Positions 1-5,300 of a stretch of DNA of 5,343 bases are shown here, in pieces. The notes beneath the pieces were generated by a model. That model was not told the origin of the DNA. It did not search any database and saw only the letters and a program-made list of their open reading frames with translations. Numbering within the stretch: position 1 is the first letter of the stretch; each line of letters opens with the position of its first letter. This DNA comes from Clostridiaceae bacterium (lineage in GTDB: Bacteria > Bacillota > Clostridia > Clostridiales > Clostridiaceae): contig DOKV01000156.1 of assembly GCA_003510765.1 (NCBI GenBank), forward strand, positions 1 through 5,343, read 5' to 3'. The position numbers and the translations under genes are program-made.

Positions 1-207
1 CTGGTGGAATCCTACTTTGCCAATCCCTTTGGCCCTTATCAGAAGCAAGAAGAAACAGACCTTCTCTTGGACCGTTATTTCAACGCTCTCTTTGCCTACA
101 ATATTAAAGTTGGGGAAATCTATACCCAGCTGGGGGTAGAAGGGAAAGAAAAGAGTGGTCCTAGAGATGCGGCCATGGAGCTCTTTAAAGAAATCACCAG
201 TCTCTAA
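1..207 (+). CDS. 3' end of an unidentified protein gene (partial)
   Basis: The frame is open from the first base of the window and ends at TAA 205-207, giving the last 68 residues of a protein whose start lies outside. A GTG at position 4 is in frame but has no visible upstream context, so it should not be taken as the start. The tail is soluble-looking and mainly helical, with aromatic and acidic residues in its first half (for example ESYFANPFGPY) and a helical end (AMELFKEITSL). No transmembrane segment, signal or metal-binding motif is visible, and I do not recognise the family. A strong hairpin terminator starts 21 bases after the stop, which supports this being a real gene end. The gene converges on the small - strand gene at 266-523. 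Confidence 0.65.
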   Translation: MVESYFANPFGPYQKQEETDLLLDRYFNALFAYNIKVGEIYTQLGVEGKEKSGPRDAAMELFKEITSL

Positions 208-228
208 AAACATGATGAAATCCATGAA

Positions 229-265
229 AATGGAGGCCTCCTCTTTTGAGGAAGCCTCCATTTTT
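229..265. terminator. Bidirectional Rho-independent terminator between convergent genes
   Basis: A 15-base left arm (229-243) pairs with a right arm at 248-262 around a TTTT loop, with a single C/A mismatch at the tenth pair. The stem is rich in GGAGGC/GCCTCC pairs. A T-run (261-265) follows on the + strand. On the - strand the complementary run of A then T flanks gives a similar, slightly weaker signal. The hairpin lies between the + stop at 205-207 and the - stop at 266-268, directly against the latter, so it very probably serves both genes. Confidence 0.85.
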
Positions 266-523
266 CTAGTCTTCTTTGCTTTTCAAGAGATCATCTGGCC
301 GTCTGTTTTTCACTTCTTCTTCATCGTAGCCCGGAAGATCTTTGGCGTTCTTGACGTCTCCGGTTTCTGGATCCACGTATTCTTTTTCAAATTCATGGAT
401 CACCAAGTTTTTTTCTTTCAGTTCCAAGTCGTCATACTTGTTCATGTTCTCTGCTTCAAAGTGTGCAGAGGCCTCATCGTATTTCTCTTCTTCTCGTTTC
501 TTTTTTTCATCCATGGTATACAC
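266..523 (-). CDS. Small, highly charged hypothetical protein
   Basis: This encodes 85 residues from the GTG at 523-521, or 82 from an in-frame ATG at 514-512. An AGGA lies 7 nt before the GTG, and an AAGG lies 11 nt before the ATG, so the GTG fits slightly better. The product is extremely rich in Glu, Asp and Lys. It opens with a charged helix (MDEKKKREEEKYDEASAHFE), and its second half holds a less repetitive stretch, YVDPETGDVKNAKDLPGYDEEE. No hydrophobic segment, Cys or known motif is visible, so it is expected to be cytosolic and may be partly disordered or coiled-coil. It has its own candidate promoter and ends on a terminator, which supports it as a real gene. Long + strand frames through it are antisense shadows. 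I do not recognise a family. Confidence 0.7.
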   Translation of the reverse strand: MYTMDEKKKREEEKYDEASAHFEAENMNKYDDLELKEKNLVIHEFEKEYVDPETGDVKNAKDLPGYDEEEVKNRRPDDLLKSKED

Positions 524-553
524 ATCCTTTTCCTGGTAATCCTTTACAGTCTT

Positions 554-582
554 ATCATACTATGACAGGAAGGTCTTTTCTA
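554..582 (-). promoter_or_regulatory. Candidate sigma-A promoter of the small charged-protein gene
   Basis: On the - strand, TAGAAA (582-577, 4 of 6 to TTGACA) is separated by 17 bases from TATGAT (559-554, 5 of 6 to TATAAT). Transcription would start near 547 and leave a leader of about 24 nt that carries the AGGA ribosome site. Position is right; the -35 is weak. Confidence 0.4.
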
Positions 583-677
583 TAGATGGACTATAAATTC
601 ATGTATTGTTTGTAGAAAATTCAAAGGAAAGGCCCTAGAGGTGCTACTTAAAACTTTCCATGAAGAACCCTATTTCA

Positions 678-707
678 TTGATAAAGGACTTCTATTAAGG
701 ATATAAT
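678..707 (+). promoter_or_regulatory. Sigma-A promoter of the aldo/keto reductase operon
   Basis: TTGATA (678-683, 5 of 6) is followed after 18 bases by a perfect TATAAT (702-707). Transcription should start near 714, about 25 nt before the ATG at 739. The box overlaps the in-frame ATG at 706, which therefore cannot be translated from this transcript. Confidence 0.8.
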
Positions 708-726
708 GGTGAAAAGAGAAAGAAAG

Positions 727-732
727 AGAGGG
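727..732 (+). promoter_or_regulatory. Ribosome binding site that sets the AKR start at 739
   Basis: AGAGGG sits 6 bases before ATG 739. The alternative ATG at 706 has only TATTAAGGAT before it and lies inside the -10 box, so this site decides in favour of 739. Confidence 0.75.
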
Positions 733-738
733 AACCTC

Positions 739-1641
739 ATGGAACATGTAAGAATTTCAGATACCCTGACCATGGATCGCATCATCCATGGCCATTGGCG
801 CCTACTGGATTGGAAAATGACCAAGGAAGAACTACTGGCTTTCACCGAAGAAGTGCTCGCGCTGGGCGTATCTACCATTGACACCGCAGATATCTACGGA
901 GGATTTTCCTGCGAAGAAGCCTTTGGTGATGCCCTGAAACTGAATAAAGGATTGCGTGAAAAGCTCACCATCGTCACCAAGTGTGGCATTGTGTTTCCTT
1001 GCGAAAACCGTCCGCAGTATACCAGCCATCATTATGACCAATCTAGAAAGCACATTATAAAGTCCGCAGAGCGGTCCTTAAAAAACATGGGGACAGACTA
1101 CCTGGATCTTCTACTCATTCATCGGCCGTCTCCTTTCATGGACCCTGCTGAAATTAGCGAAGCCTTTCGGGAGCTCTATCAATCAGGGAAAGTGAGAAAC
1201 TTTGGGGTGTCCAACTTCAAGTCTTCTCAATTTGAGCTTTTGAGCTCCTATCTAGACTACCCCTTGGTGACCAATCAAGTGGAGATTTCTCCCCTGAAGC
1301 TAGACGTCTTCCAAGATGGCACCTTGGACCACCTCATGACCCGTGGCCTATATCCCATGGCTTGGTCTCCCCTGGCAGGAGGAGATCTCTTTCGAGGAGA
1401 TGGAGAACGGGTACAGAAGGTCCAAAAGGCCTTACTGGACATTGGCGAAAAGTACGGAGAAACCAGGCTAGATACCCTGGCCTATGCCTTCTTACTCAGT
1501 CATCCTGGAAAAATCCTCCCCATCGTGGGCTCAGGAAAAATAGACCGCATCCAAAATGCCGTGGATGCACAAAAGATTAAAATGAATGCAGAAGAATGGC
1601 TCACGGTGTATAAAGCATCCATGGGCAGAAATTTACCGTAG
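739..1641 (+). CDS. ydhF: Aldo/keto reductase, YdhF-like oxidoreductase
   Basis: This is a predicted NAD(P)H-dependent cytosolic reductase of aldehydes or ketones with the (beta/alpha)8 AKR fold; the true substrate is unknown. The protein has 300 residues from ATG 739, close to the usual length of YdhF of E. coli, and whole blocks resemble that protein from memory: HWRLLDW near residue 19, TADIYGG, the LLLIHRP strand, SGKVRNFGVSNF, TNQVEISP, PMAWSPLAGG and LPIVGSGKIDRI near the C-terminus. The catalytic tetrad is visible as Asp48, Tyr53, Lys81 and His128. GVSNF (156-160) and the GSGKI segment (264-268) lie where the family binds the cofactor phosphate. The gene is first in an operon: the next gene starts 13 nt after its stop. 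Eleven further codons upstream are in frame but overlap the promoter. The AKR family is certain; the ydhF symbol marks similarity, not proven orthology. Confidence 0.93.
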   Translation: MEHVRISDTLTMDRIIHGHWRLLDWKMTKEELLAFTEEVLALGVSTIDTADIYGGFSCEEAFGDALKLNKGLREKLTIVTKCGIVFPCENRPQYTSHHYDQSRKHIIKSAERSLKNMGTDYLDLLLIHRPSPFMDPAEISEAFRELYQSGKVRNFGVSNFKSSQFELLSSYLDYPLVTNQVEISPLKLDVFQDGTLDHLMTRGLYPMAWSPLAGGDLFRGDGERVQKVQKALLDIGEKYGETRLDTLAYAFLLSHPGKILPIVGSGKIDRIQNAVDAQKIKMNAEEWLTVYKASMGRNLP

Positions 1642-1646
1642 AGGAG
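1641..1646 (+). promoter_or_regulatory. Ribosome binding site of the three-helix membrane protein
   Basis: GAGGAG overlaps the last base of the AKR stop codon and lies 8 bases before ATG 1655, or 5 before an in-frame GTG at 1652. It argues against the ATG at 1586, which lies inside the reductase gene and has no such site. Confidence 0.7.
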
Positions 1647-1654
1647 AGATCGTG

Positions 1655-2461
1655 ATGAGTAAAGATGCCAAAGACCCTAGAGAAAAAATTACCTTAGGCA
1701 AGGAGCAGTTTGACCATCTTCCAGAGGTGCAGAAGAAAGAAGACCCCAAGGAAGAGGCCCCAAAGGGCAAAGAGAAGAAAGACCTGGTGGAACCAGAGCA
1801 AGTGGTGGTGCAAAAAGAGGAGAAGTCTTTCTCTTTTAAGAAACCCAAAAAAGTTCAGATGGTGGGGCTTCTCGGCGCAGTGGTTCTGATTTTCATCCTG
1901 TTTGCAGAAACCTTGAGAAGAAGTATTTTTCGCGCTGAGGACTCTTTAATATTCCAACCCAAGGGAGGCTTCTTGATTCCCTCCGTGGGCATTGTGCTGA
2001 TAGTTGTAGGTCTCGCCTTGGTGTATGTAGCTTTTACTAGCCTCTTCCATAAACGGGGCAAGCTCACCAAGCAGCAAAAGGGCATCGCGCTACTTTTAGG
2101 CATCGTGGTGGCCTTTGTGGGCTTTACCAGCTTCTTTCGGTATGTGGATTATACGGAAACAAGAATCATTGACCGTAGCATCTTCTTCACCAGGGAAGCC
2201 ACCTATATGGATGTTCAAGAGGTCCATGCCAGCACCTATCAAGAGGGTGAAAATAATCGCCTGAATTACCACTACAAGCTGCAAAATGGCCGTAGCTATG
2301 ACGTGAAGGTGTCTGAAAGCAACATGGAGGCGGTGAAGAGCATTGATGGCAAAATTCGGAGCACCACCAAACGGTCCATTGACAACTTCGCCATCTTAGA
2401 GATGGAGAGACTGGGTATGTATAGTAAGGATGAAGCGCTGAATCTTTTCATTCTAGAATAA
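1655..2461 (+). CDS. Hypothetical three-helix membrane protein with charged N-terminus
   Basis: The protein has 268 residues. Residues 1-66 are a Lys/Glu/Pro-rich, probably disordered cytoplasmic tail. Three hydrophobic segments follow at about 67-87, 106-131 and 143-162. The loop between helices 2 and 3 is basic (HKRGKLTKQQK), which by the positive-inside rule puts the N-terminus inside and the C-terminal domain of about 105 residues outside. That outer domain (RYVDYTETRIIDRSIF to the end) is polar, has no Cys, and includes an ...RLNYHYKLQNGRSYDVKV... stretch that looks like paired beta strands. No family is recognised. The ATG at 1655 (or GTG 1652) is chosen from the GAGGAG site. The gene is 13 nt downstream of the reductase and shares its transcript, and the pair ends at a strong terminator. 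A role linked to the reductase is possible only by position. Confidence 0.85.
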   Translation: MSKDAKDPREKITLGKEQFDHLPEVQKKEDPKEEAPKGKEKKDLVEPEQVVVQKEEKSFSFKKPKKVQMVGLLGAVVLIFILFAETLRRSIFRAEDSLIFQPKGGFLIPSVGIVLIVVGLALVYVAFTSLFHKRGKLTKQQKGIALLLGIVVAFVGFTSFFRYVDYTETRIIDRSIFFTREATYMDVQEVHASTYQEGENNRLNYHYKLQNGRSYDVKVSESNMEAVKSIDGKIRSTTKRSIDNFAILEMERLGMYSKDEALNLFILE

Positions 2462-2465
2462 GGAC

Positions 2466-2510
2466 CCAAAGGATGAAAAAAGGACAATCCTTGGCCCCTT
2501 AGGAAAAGGG
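2466..2510 (+). other. Two small hairpins in the 3' untranslated region
   Basis: CCAAAGGAT (2466-2474) pairs with ATCCTTGG (2487-2494) with one bulged A, and CCCTT (2496-2500) pairs with AAGGG (2506-2510) around AGGAA. They lie between the stop at 2461 and the terminator. Neither has a T-tract, so they are not terminators; they may protect the mRNA 3' end or be chance. Confidence 0.3.
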
Positions 2511-2531
2511 CGAGAAAAAGTGACTTCAAAG

Positions 2532-2573
2532 AAAACAGCTGGAGACCCTATTTTAAGGGCTCTAGCTGTTTTT
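2532..2573. terminator. Bidirectional Rho-independent terminator (AKR operon / murI)
   Basis: The left arm 2532-2549 pairs with 2556-2572 through 17 pairs including one G-T wobble, with one bulged A, around a 6-base A/T loop. The arms begin with AAAA and end with TTTT, so a T-run follows the stem on both strands. It ends 6 bases from the murI stop (2581-2579, TAG) and 70 bases after the + stop at 2461, serving both converging transcripts. Confidence 0.85.
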
Positions 2574-2578
2574 GCGTG

Positions 2579-3364
2579 CTATAACACTTTGTCGCTGTCT
2601 TCTGCTAAGAGTCTTTTGGCCAAGGCGTGCACATGGGGTGCGTCGCTGGAGTTTAAGAGGGTCACCTGACCTTTTGCTAGGACGCTGGATAAGAGCCCGC
2701 GTTCTTTGAGCACCTCTTTTAAGCGCCGCGCGGTGCCTTCACTGCCGTCTAGTAAGACCACATCCTTTGGGAAAATGCGTCTTAAGGCAGGCTTGACAAA
2801 GGGGTAGTGGGTACACCCTAAAACCACCACTTGGGGGAGCTCCTTTACAGAAGTCAAAGCATCTTGTAAGTAAGTATAGCTTCTCTCTTCCACCTGGAAG
2901 CCTTCTTCGATGATTTCCACAAGGCCAGGAAGGGCCAAGGTGCTGATGGGGCGCGTGGCTTTATAGCGGTCGAGAAGATCGTTGAACTTTTTTTCCTTTA
3001 GCGTTCTTTTGGTTGCCAAAACCAAAATGTGCCCCGTTGCGGTATGATCGATGGCCACCTTTAAAGCCGGTTCAATGCCAATGATGGGGATGTCTTTGTA
3101 GGCCTCGCGTAGAGCGTCGATGGCCACGCTGGTAGCAGTGTTACAGGCCACCACCACGGCCTTTGCACCCCTTTTAAGGAGCTCTTCCATAACGCTGAAA
3201 GAGAGGGCCTTGATGGTCTCCACATCTTTGTCTCCGTAAGGGGCATGTTTGGAATCCCCATAATAGATGAACTGTTCATGAGGTAGTAACTCCATGGCTT
3301 TTTTCAACACACTGATGCCACCGACACCGGAGTCGAAAAAACCAATGGGCTGATTCTTCGCCAT
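2579..3364 (-). CDS. murI: Glutamate racemase
   Basis: The enzyme converts L-glutamate to D-glutamate, the second residue of the peptidoglycan stem peptide; it acts in the cytosol without cofactor by two-base catalysis. The 261-residue length is normal for MurI. The family signatures are all present: GFFDSGVGG (8-16, with Asp11 and Ser12), YYGDSKHAPYG (34-44), the first catalytic Cys74 in ACNTATS, and the second catalytic Cys184 in VVLGCTHYPF with His186. Start ATG 3364 is preceded by GGGAGG 8 bases upstream. The gene follows tyrS by 72 nt on the same strand; no terminator is visible between them, and only a weak promoter candidate. Transcription ends at the hairpin at 2532-2573. The function is secure; how far expression depends on the upstream T-box is inference. 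Confidence 0.97.
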   Translation of the reverse strand: MAKNQPIGFFDSGVGGISVLKKAMELLPHEQFIYYGDSKHAPYGDKDVETIKALSFSVMEELLKRGAKAVVVACNTATSVAIDALREAYKDIPIIGIEPALKVAIDHTATGHILVLATKRTLKEKKFNDLLDRYKATRPISTLALPGLVEIIEEGFQVEERSYTYLQDALTSVKELPQVVVLGCTHYPFVKPALRRIFPKDVVLLDGSEGTARRLKEVLKERGLLSSVLAKGQVTLLNSSDAPHVHALAKRLLAEDSDKVL

Positions 3365-3406
3365 AGCGTTTTCCTCCCGGTTTTATGGATTCTTCATAAT
3401 AGCTCT

Positions 3407-3435
3407 ATTCTAGCAAAGGAATGGGCCCTTGAAAA
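3407..3435 (-). promoter_or_regulatory. Weak candidate promoter before murI
   Basis: On the - strand, TTTTCA (3435-3430, 4 of 6) precedes TAGAAT (3412-3407, 5 of 6) by 17 bases, in the tyrS-murI gap. It could give murI some independence from the tyrosine T-box. The -35 lies directly after the tyrS stop codon and is poor. Confidence 0.3.
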
Positions 3436-3436
3436 G

Positions 3437-4636
3437 TTATTTCAGGTTTTCTTCCAGGACAACGCGAAGGTGGGTCCGTTTACCCAGGGTTAAGAGGAAG
3501 GTGCCTTCTGCGGGCAACTCTTCCATAACCGTTATTTTTTCACCGTTGATGGCTACGCCCCGTTGATGTAAAAGTCTTTTGAATTCATTTTGGCTCGGGA
3601 GAAAACCCGCTTCTTTTAGCAGGGTGGGCAGGGAGGAAACCTCTTGAAGCTTTAAGATTGGGAGATCCTTGGGGACTTCTTTATGGGTGAAGAGGTTGAG
3701 GAAGGCTTCTTTGGCTTCATGGGCCAAGGCTTCATCATGGTACATGGTGGTGACCAAGGTGGCTAAGTTAAGTTTCACCTCCCGAGGGTTTTCCTGGTCT
3801 AAGCGCTTTTTAAGCTCCTGAAGCTCCTCTGTACGGGCATCTGTGACCAGAGTGAAGTACTTTAAGATGAGGCCGTCGGGAAGGGTCATGAGCTTTTGGA
3901 ACATGATTTCTGGGGCGTCATGAATGCCCACATAGTTGCCCAGGCTTTTGCTCATTTTTTGAACCCCATCCAGGCCCTCTAAAAGGGGCATCATCATCAC
4001 CGTTTGAGGGGTTAGGCCCCGGGCTTTTTGTAGGGTTCTTCCCATGAGCAGGTTGAAGGTTTGGTCTCGACCCCCAAGTTCCACATCTGCCTCCATGGCT
4101 ATGGAGTCAAAGCCTTGGAGTAGTGGATAGAGAAACTCATGGAGACTGATGGGTTGATGCTCCAGAAAGCGGTTTTTAAAATCTTCGCGTTCCAGCATCC
4201 TTGCCACGGTGGTGGTTTTCATGAGGTGTAGCATCTCCTCTAGATTCATCTTTTCCAGCCAAGTGCTGTTAAAATGCACTGTGGTTTTCTTTTCGTCTAG
4301 AATCCTAAAAATCTGATCCGTATAGGTTTTTGCGTTTTCTAAAACTTTCTCACGGCTGAGCTCCACTCGGGCGGTGGACTTTCCTGAGGGATCTCCAATT
4401 CTGCCGGTGAAGTCTCCAATGATGATGTGCACCTCATGGCCCAGGTCTTGGAAGGCTTTGAGTTTTCTTAAGACCACCGTGTGACCCAGATGAATGTCTG
4501 GCGCGCTAGGGTCTAACCCAAGTTTTACCTTCAAGGTTTTGCCGGAGGCGATCTTTTCTACGAGCTCCTCCCAGCCAATGATTTCTTCTGCCCCTTTTTC
4601 TAGGAAGCTAAGGGCTTCTTCCATGTTCTTATGCAT
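3437..4636 (-). CDS. tyrS: Tyrosyl-tRNA synthetase (KMSKS-type)
   Basis: This class I aminoacyl-tRNA synthetase activates tyrosine with ATP and charges tRNA-Tyr. At 399 residues it fits the TyrRS type with an exact KMSKS loop, resembling the TyrZ/type 2 branch more than E. coli TyrS. Visible signatures are HLGH (49-52, the HIGH motif), GDFTGRIGDPSGKS (74-87), YPLLQGFDS (170-178) and GGRDQTFN (188-195), which line the tyrosine pocket, and KMSKS (227-231). An S4-like RNA-binding domain occupies roughly the last 65 residues (LLKEAGFLPSQNEFKRLLHQRGVAINGEKI). ATG 4636 is preceded by AGGAGG (4647-4642) at 5 bases; an internal ATG at 4624 lacks such a site. The T-box leader directly upstream, with a UAC specifier, independently confirms tyrosine specificity. 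murI lies downstream on the same strand. Confidence 0.97.
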   Translation of the reverse strand: MHKNMEEALSFLEKGAEEIIGWEELVEKIASGKTLKVKLGLDPSAPDIHLGHTVVLRKLKAFQDLGHEVHIIIGDFTGRIGDPSGKSTARVELSREKVLENAKTYTDQIFRILDEKKTTVHFNSTWLEKMNLEEMLHLMKTTTVARMLEREDFKNRFLEHQPISLHEFLYPLLQGFDSIAMEADVELGGRDQTFNLLMGRTLQKARGLTPQTVMMMPLLEGLDGVQKMSKSLGNYVGIHDAPEIMFQKLMTLPDGLILKYFTLVTDARTEELQELKKRLDQENPREVKLNLATLVTTMYHDEALAHEAKEAFLNLFTHKEVPKDLPILKLQEVSSLPTLLKEAGFLPSQNEFKRLLHQRGVAINGEKITVMEELPAEGTFLLTLGKRTHLRVVLEENLK

Positions 4637-4679
4637 AAGAACCTCCTATAGTTGTTATTCTTTTCAAAGTCTATGGACT

Positions 4680-4729
4680 AAAAAAAAGCCTCCATCCCCT
4701 CTTCTATCTGTAGAAGAAAGGATGAAGAC
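4680..4729 (-). terminator. T-box regulatory terminator of tyrS
   Basis: A 19-base left arm (4729-4711) pairs along its full length with 4706-4688 (15 Watson-Crick and 4 G-T pairs) around a CAGA loop, followed by eight T (4687-4680). It ends about 45 nt before the tyrS ATG. It is the default fold when tRNA-Tyr is charged. Confidence 0.95.
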
Positions 4730-4759
4730 TTGAATGATCTCCATGGTACCACCTTACTT
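4714..4759 (-). promoter_or_regulatory. T-box antiterminator helix
   Basis: AAGTAAGG (4759-4752) pairs with CCTTTCTT (4721-4714) with one T-T mismatch, and ATGGAG (4744-4739) pairs with CTTCAT (4727-4722). The 7-base bulge TGGTACC lies between the two left-arm segments, as the T-box antiterminator model requires. The right arm is the same sequence as the left arm of the terminator, so the two folds exclude each other. Confidence 0.9.
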
Positions 4760-4988
4760 TATGACCCAAGTCGCCTTGGGTAAACTTATCGAGTACATAC
4801 ATACTCTAGCACGATAACGGGTGCAGCTTCATCCGAGGCAGCCTACTCTTTATCATTTCGGTGCCTGGCTCAGAGACGTATTCATATCTACCGGTCCATT
4901 TCCTTCCACCAAACGGAAACTCTCTTTGGGTACCTTTGTAAAAACTACTCTTTCTCATCATGGCCATATTCCTTTGAAATTAACTATG

Positions 4989-5017
4989 ATTCTAGGCTTC
5001 TTTTGGGAGGAAGTCAA
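4989..5017 (-). promoter_or_regulatory. tyrS: Sigma-A promoter of the T-box/tyrS transcript
   Basis: On the - strand TTGACT (5017-5012, 5 of 6) is separated by exactly 17 bases from TAGAAT (4994-4989, 5 of 6). A start about 7-8 bases further, near 4981, places the first T-box elements some 20 nt into the transcript, as usual for such leaders. Confidence 0.8.
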
Positions 5018-5103
5018 GGGGAAAGTGTCATGCCCAGAAATTTCTTGAGACATACAAGGGGGATATTATTTGCCTCATGTTGGAAGCTTAGTGAAAAAAG
5101 GAC
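5018..5103. other. Spacer between the upstream RNA unit and the tyrS promoter
   Basis: These 86 bases follow the terminator at 5129-5104 and precede the tyrS -35 box. A 16-codon - strand ORF and a 22-codon + strand TTG ORF can be read here or overlapping it, but neither is convincing. No strong hairpin or further promoter is seen. Confidence 0.4.
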
Positions 5104-5129
5104 AAAAAAAACCCCCTAGTTACGGGGTT
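5104..5129 (-). terminator. Rho-independent terminator of the short upstream unit
   Basis: On the - strand AACCCC (5129-5124) pairs with GGGGTT (5115-5110) around an 8-base loop, followed by a run of eight T (5111-5104, the first two within the arm). The + strand has no T-run after the hairpin, so it acts on - strand transcription only. Confidence 0.85.
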
Positions 5130-5217
5130 GTAAGATGATATGATGGGAAAAGAAGAATCTTCTTTTCAGCCGGGACAGTCCATGGGAAGATGGTCCTGTC
5201 AGATAGTGATGATGCAC
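5116..5217 (-). CDS. Possible 33-residue leader peptide, His-rich start
   Basis: A GTG at 5217-5215 opens 33 codons ending in TAG at 5118-5116. AAAGG lies 6 bases before the GTG. The peptide begins (M)HHHYLTG, has a basic centre (SRLKRR), then FFFSHH, and contains six His and four Arg. Its stop codon lies inside the loop of the terminator hairpin, so a translating ribosome would cover the terminator's left arm. This resembles a leader-peptide attenuator, but the frame also crosses every hairpin of the RNA candidate, and a 33-codon frame can arise by chance. No homolog is known to me. Confidence 0.3.
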   Translation of the reverse strand: MHHHYLTGPSSHGLSRLKRRFFFSHHIILQPRN

Positions 5218-5238
5218 TACGAACCTTTGTTCTTTTTT

Positions 5239-5267
5239 AGTATAATAGAAACAGATGTTCGTGTCAA
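5239..5267 (-). promoter_or_regulatory. Strong sigma-A promoter of the short upstream unit
   Basis: On the - strand a perfect TTGACA (5267-5262) is followed after 17 bases by TATACT (5244-5239, 5 of 6). It is the best promoter match in the window. Transcription should start near 5232, directly at the first hairpin. No protein gene of ordinary size follows before the terminator at 5104. Confidence 0.8.
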
Positions 5268-5300
5268 CAGGGAAGATGCATTTCTTTTCTTTGAAACTCT

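Larger units (their letters stand above)
4680..4981 (-). promoter_or_regulatory. Tyrosine T-box riboswitch leader
   Basis: This cis-acting leader binds uncharged tRNA-Tyr and then lets transcription run into tyrS. Read on the - strand from the predicted start near 4981, it shows the Stem I entry with GATGAG and AAAGAGTAG (4959-4945, AGUA S-turn side), AGAGAG (4925-4920) and a distal GGTG loop (4910-4907). The specifier loop reads GAA-UAC-G with the Tyr codon UAC at 4880-4878. A Stem II-like segment follows with a second AGUA/GAA pair (4851-4829), then GCAC-CCGTTATC-GTGC (4824-4809), a Stem III hairpin CCCAAG-GCGA-CTTGGG (4780-4765), the T-box TGGTACC (4751-4745), and the terminator. In TGGN the variable base is T(U), which pairs with A73, the usual discriminator of bacterial tRNA-Tyr. 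The 5' boundary is inferred from the promoter. Confidence 0.95.
5104..5232 (-). ncRNA. Candidate structured small RNA or attenuator leader
   Basis: A near-consensus promoter and a clear terminator bound a unit of about 130 nt. Between them four hairpins follow one another: GAAC-AAAG-GTTC (5232-5221), GTAGTG/CACTAT around CATCAT (5220-5203), a longer one with GACAG/CTGTC and CCAT/ATGG separated by a small GA/A internal loop (5200-5174), and a perfect A/T-rich inverted repeat GAAAAGAAGA/TCTTCTTTTC (5167-5147). The unpaired stretch before the terminator holds TTTTCCC. I do not recognise it as 6S, SRP, tmRNA, RNase P or any riboswitch class. It may be a trans-acting sRNA, or a leader with a short peptide (the 33-codon ORF within). 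That it is transcribed is inferred from its promoter and terminator. Confidence 0.55.

Noticed and set aside
155..565. 136-codon + strand frame rich in Phe, looking like a membrane protein
   Set aside because: It is antisense to the small charged-protein gene; Lys/Glu codons (AAR, GAR) read backwards give Phe/Leu/Ser. It also overlaps the terminator and has no ribosome site.
626..659. Inverted repeat GGAAAG ... CTTTCC upstream of the AKR promoter
   Set aside because: The arms are only 6 bases long with a 22-base gap and lie outside the core promoter; too weak to call an operator.
4494..4733. 79-codon + strand frame
   Set aside because: It runs antisense through the start of tyrS, its leader and the T-box terminator, and has no convincing start or family.
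4843..4953. Direct repeat AAAGAGTAG occurring twice in the tyrS leader
   Set aside because: Both copies carry the AGUA half of an S-turn, expected in Stem I and Stem II of T-box leaders, so this is known structure and not a separate repeat element.
4821..5048. 75-codon + strand frame
   Set aside because: It is antisense to the T-box leader and its promoter, whose conserved elements explain the sequence.
5070..5138. 22-residue + strand TTG ORF with GGGGG 7 bases upstream
   Set aside because: It crosses the A-run and hairpin of the - strand terminator and has no promoter; the ribosome-site match is likely chance.
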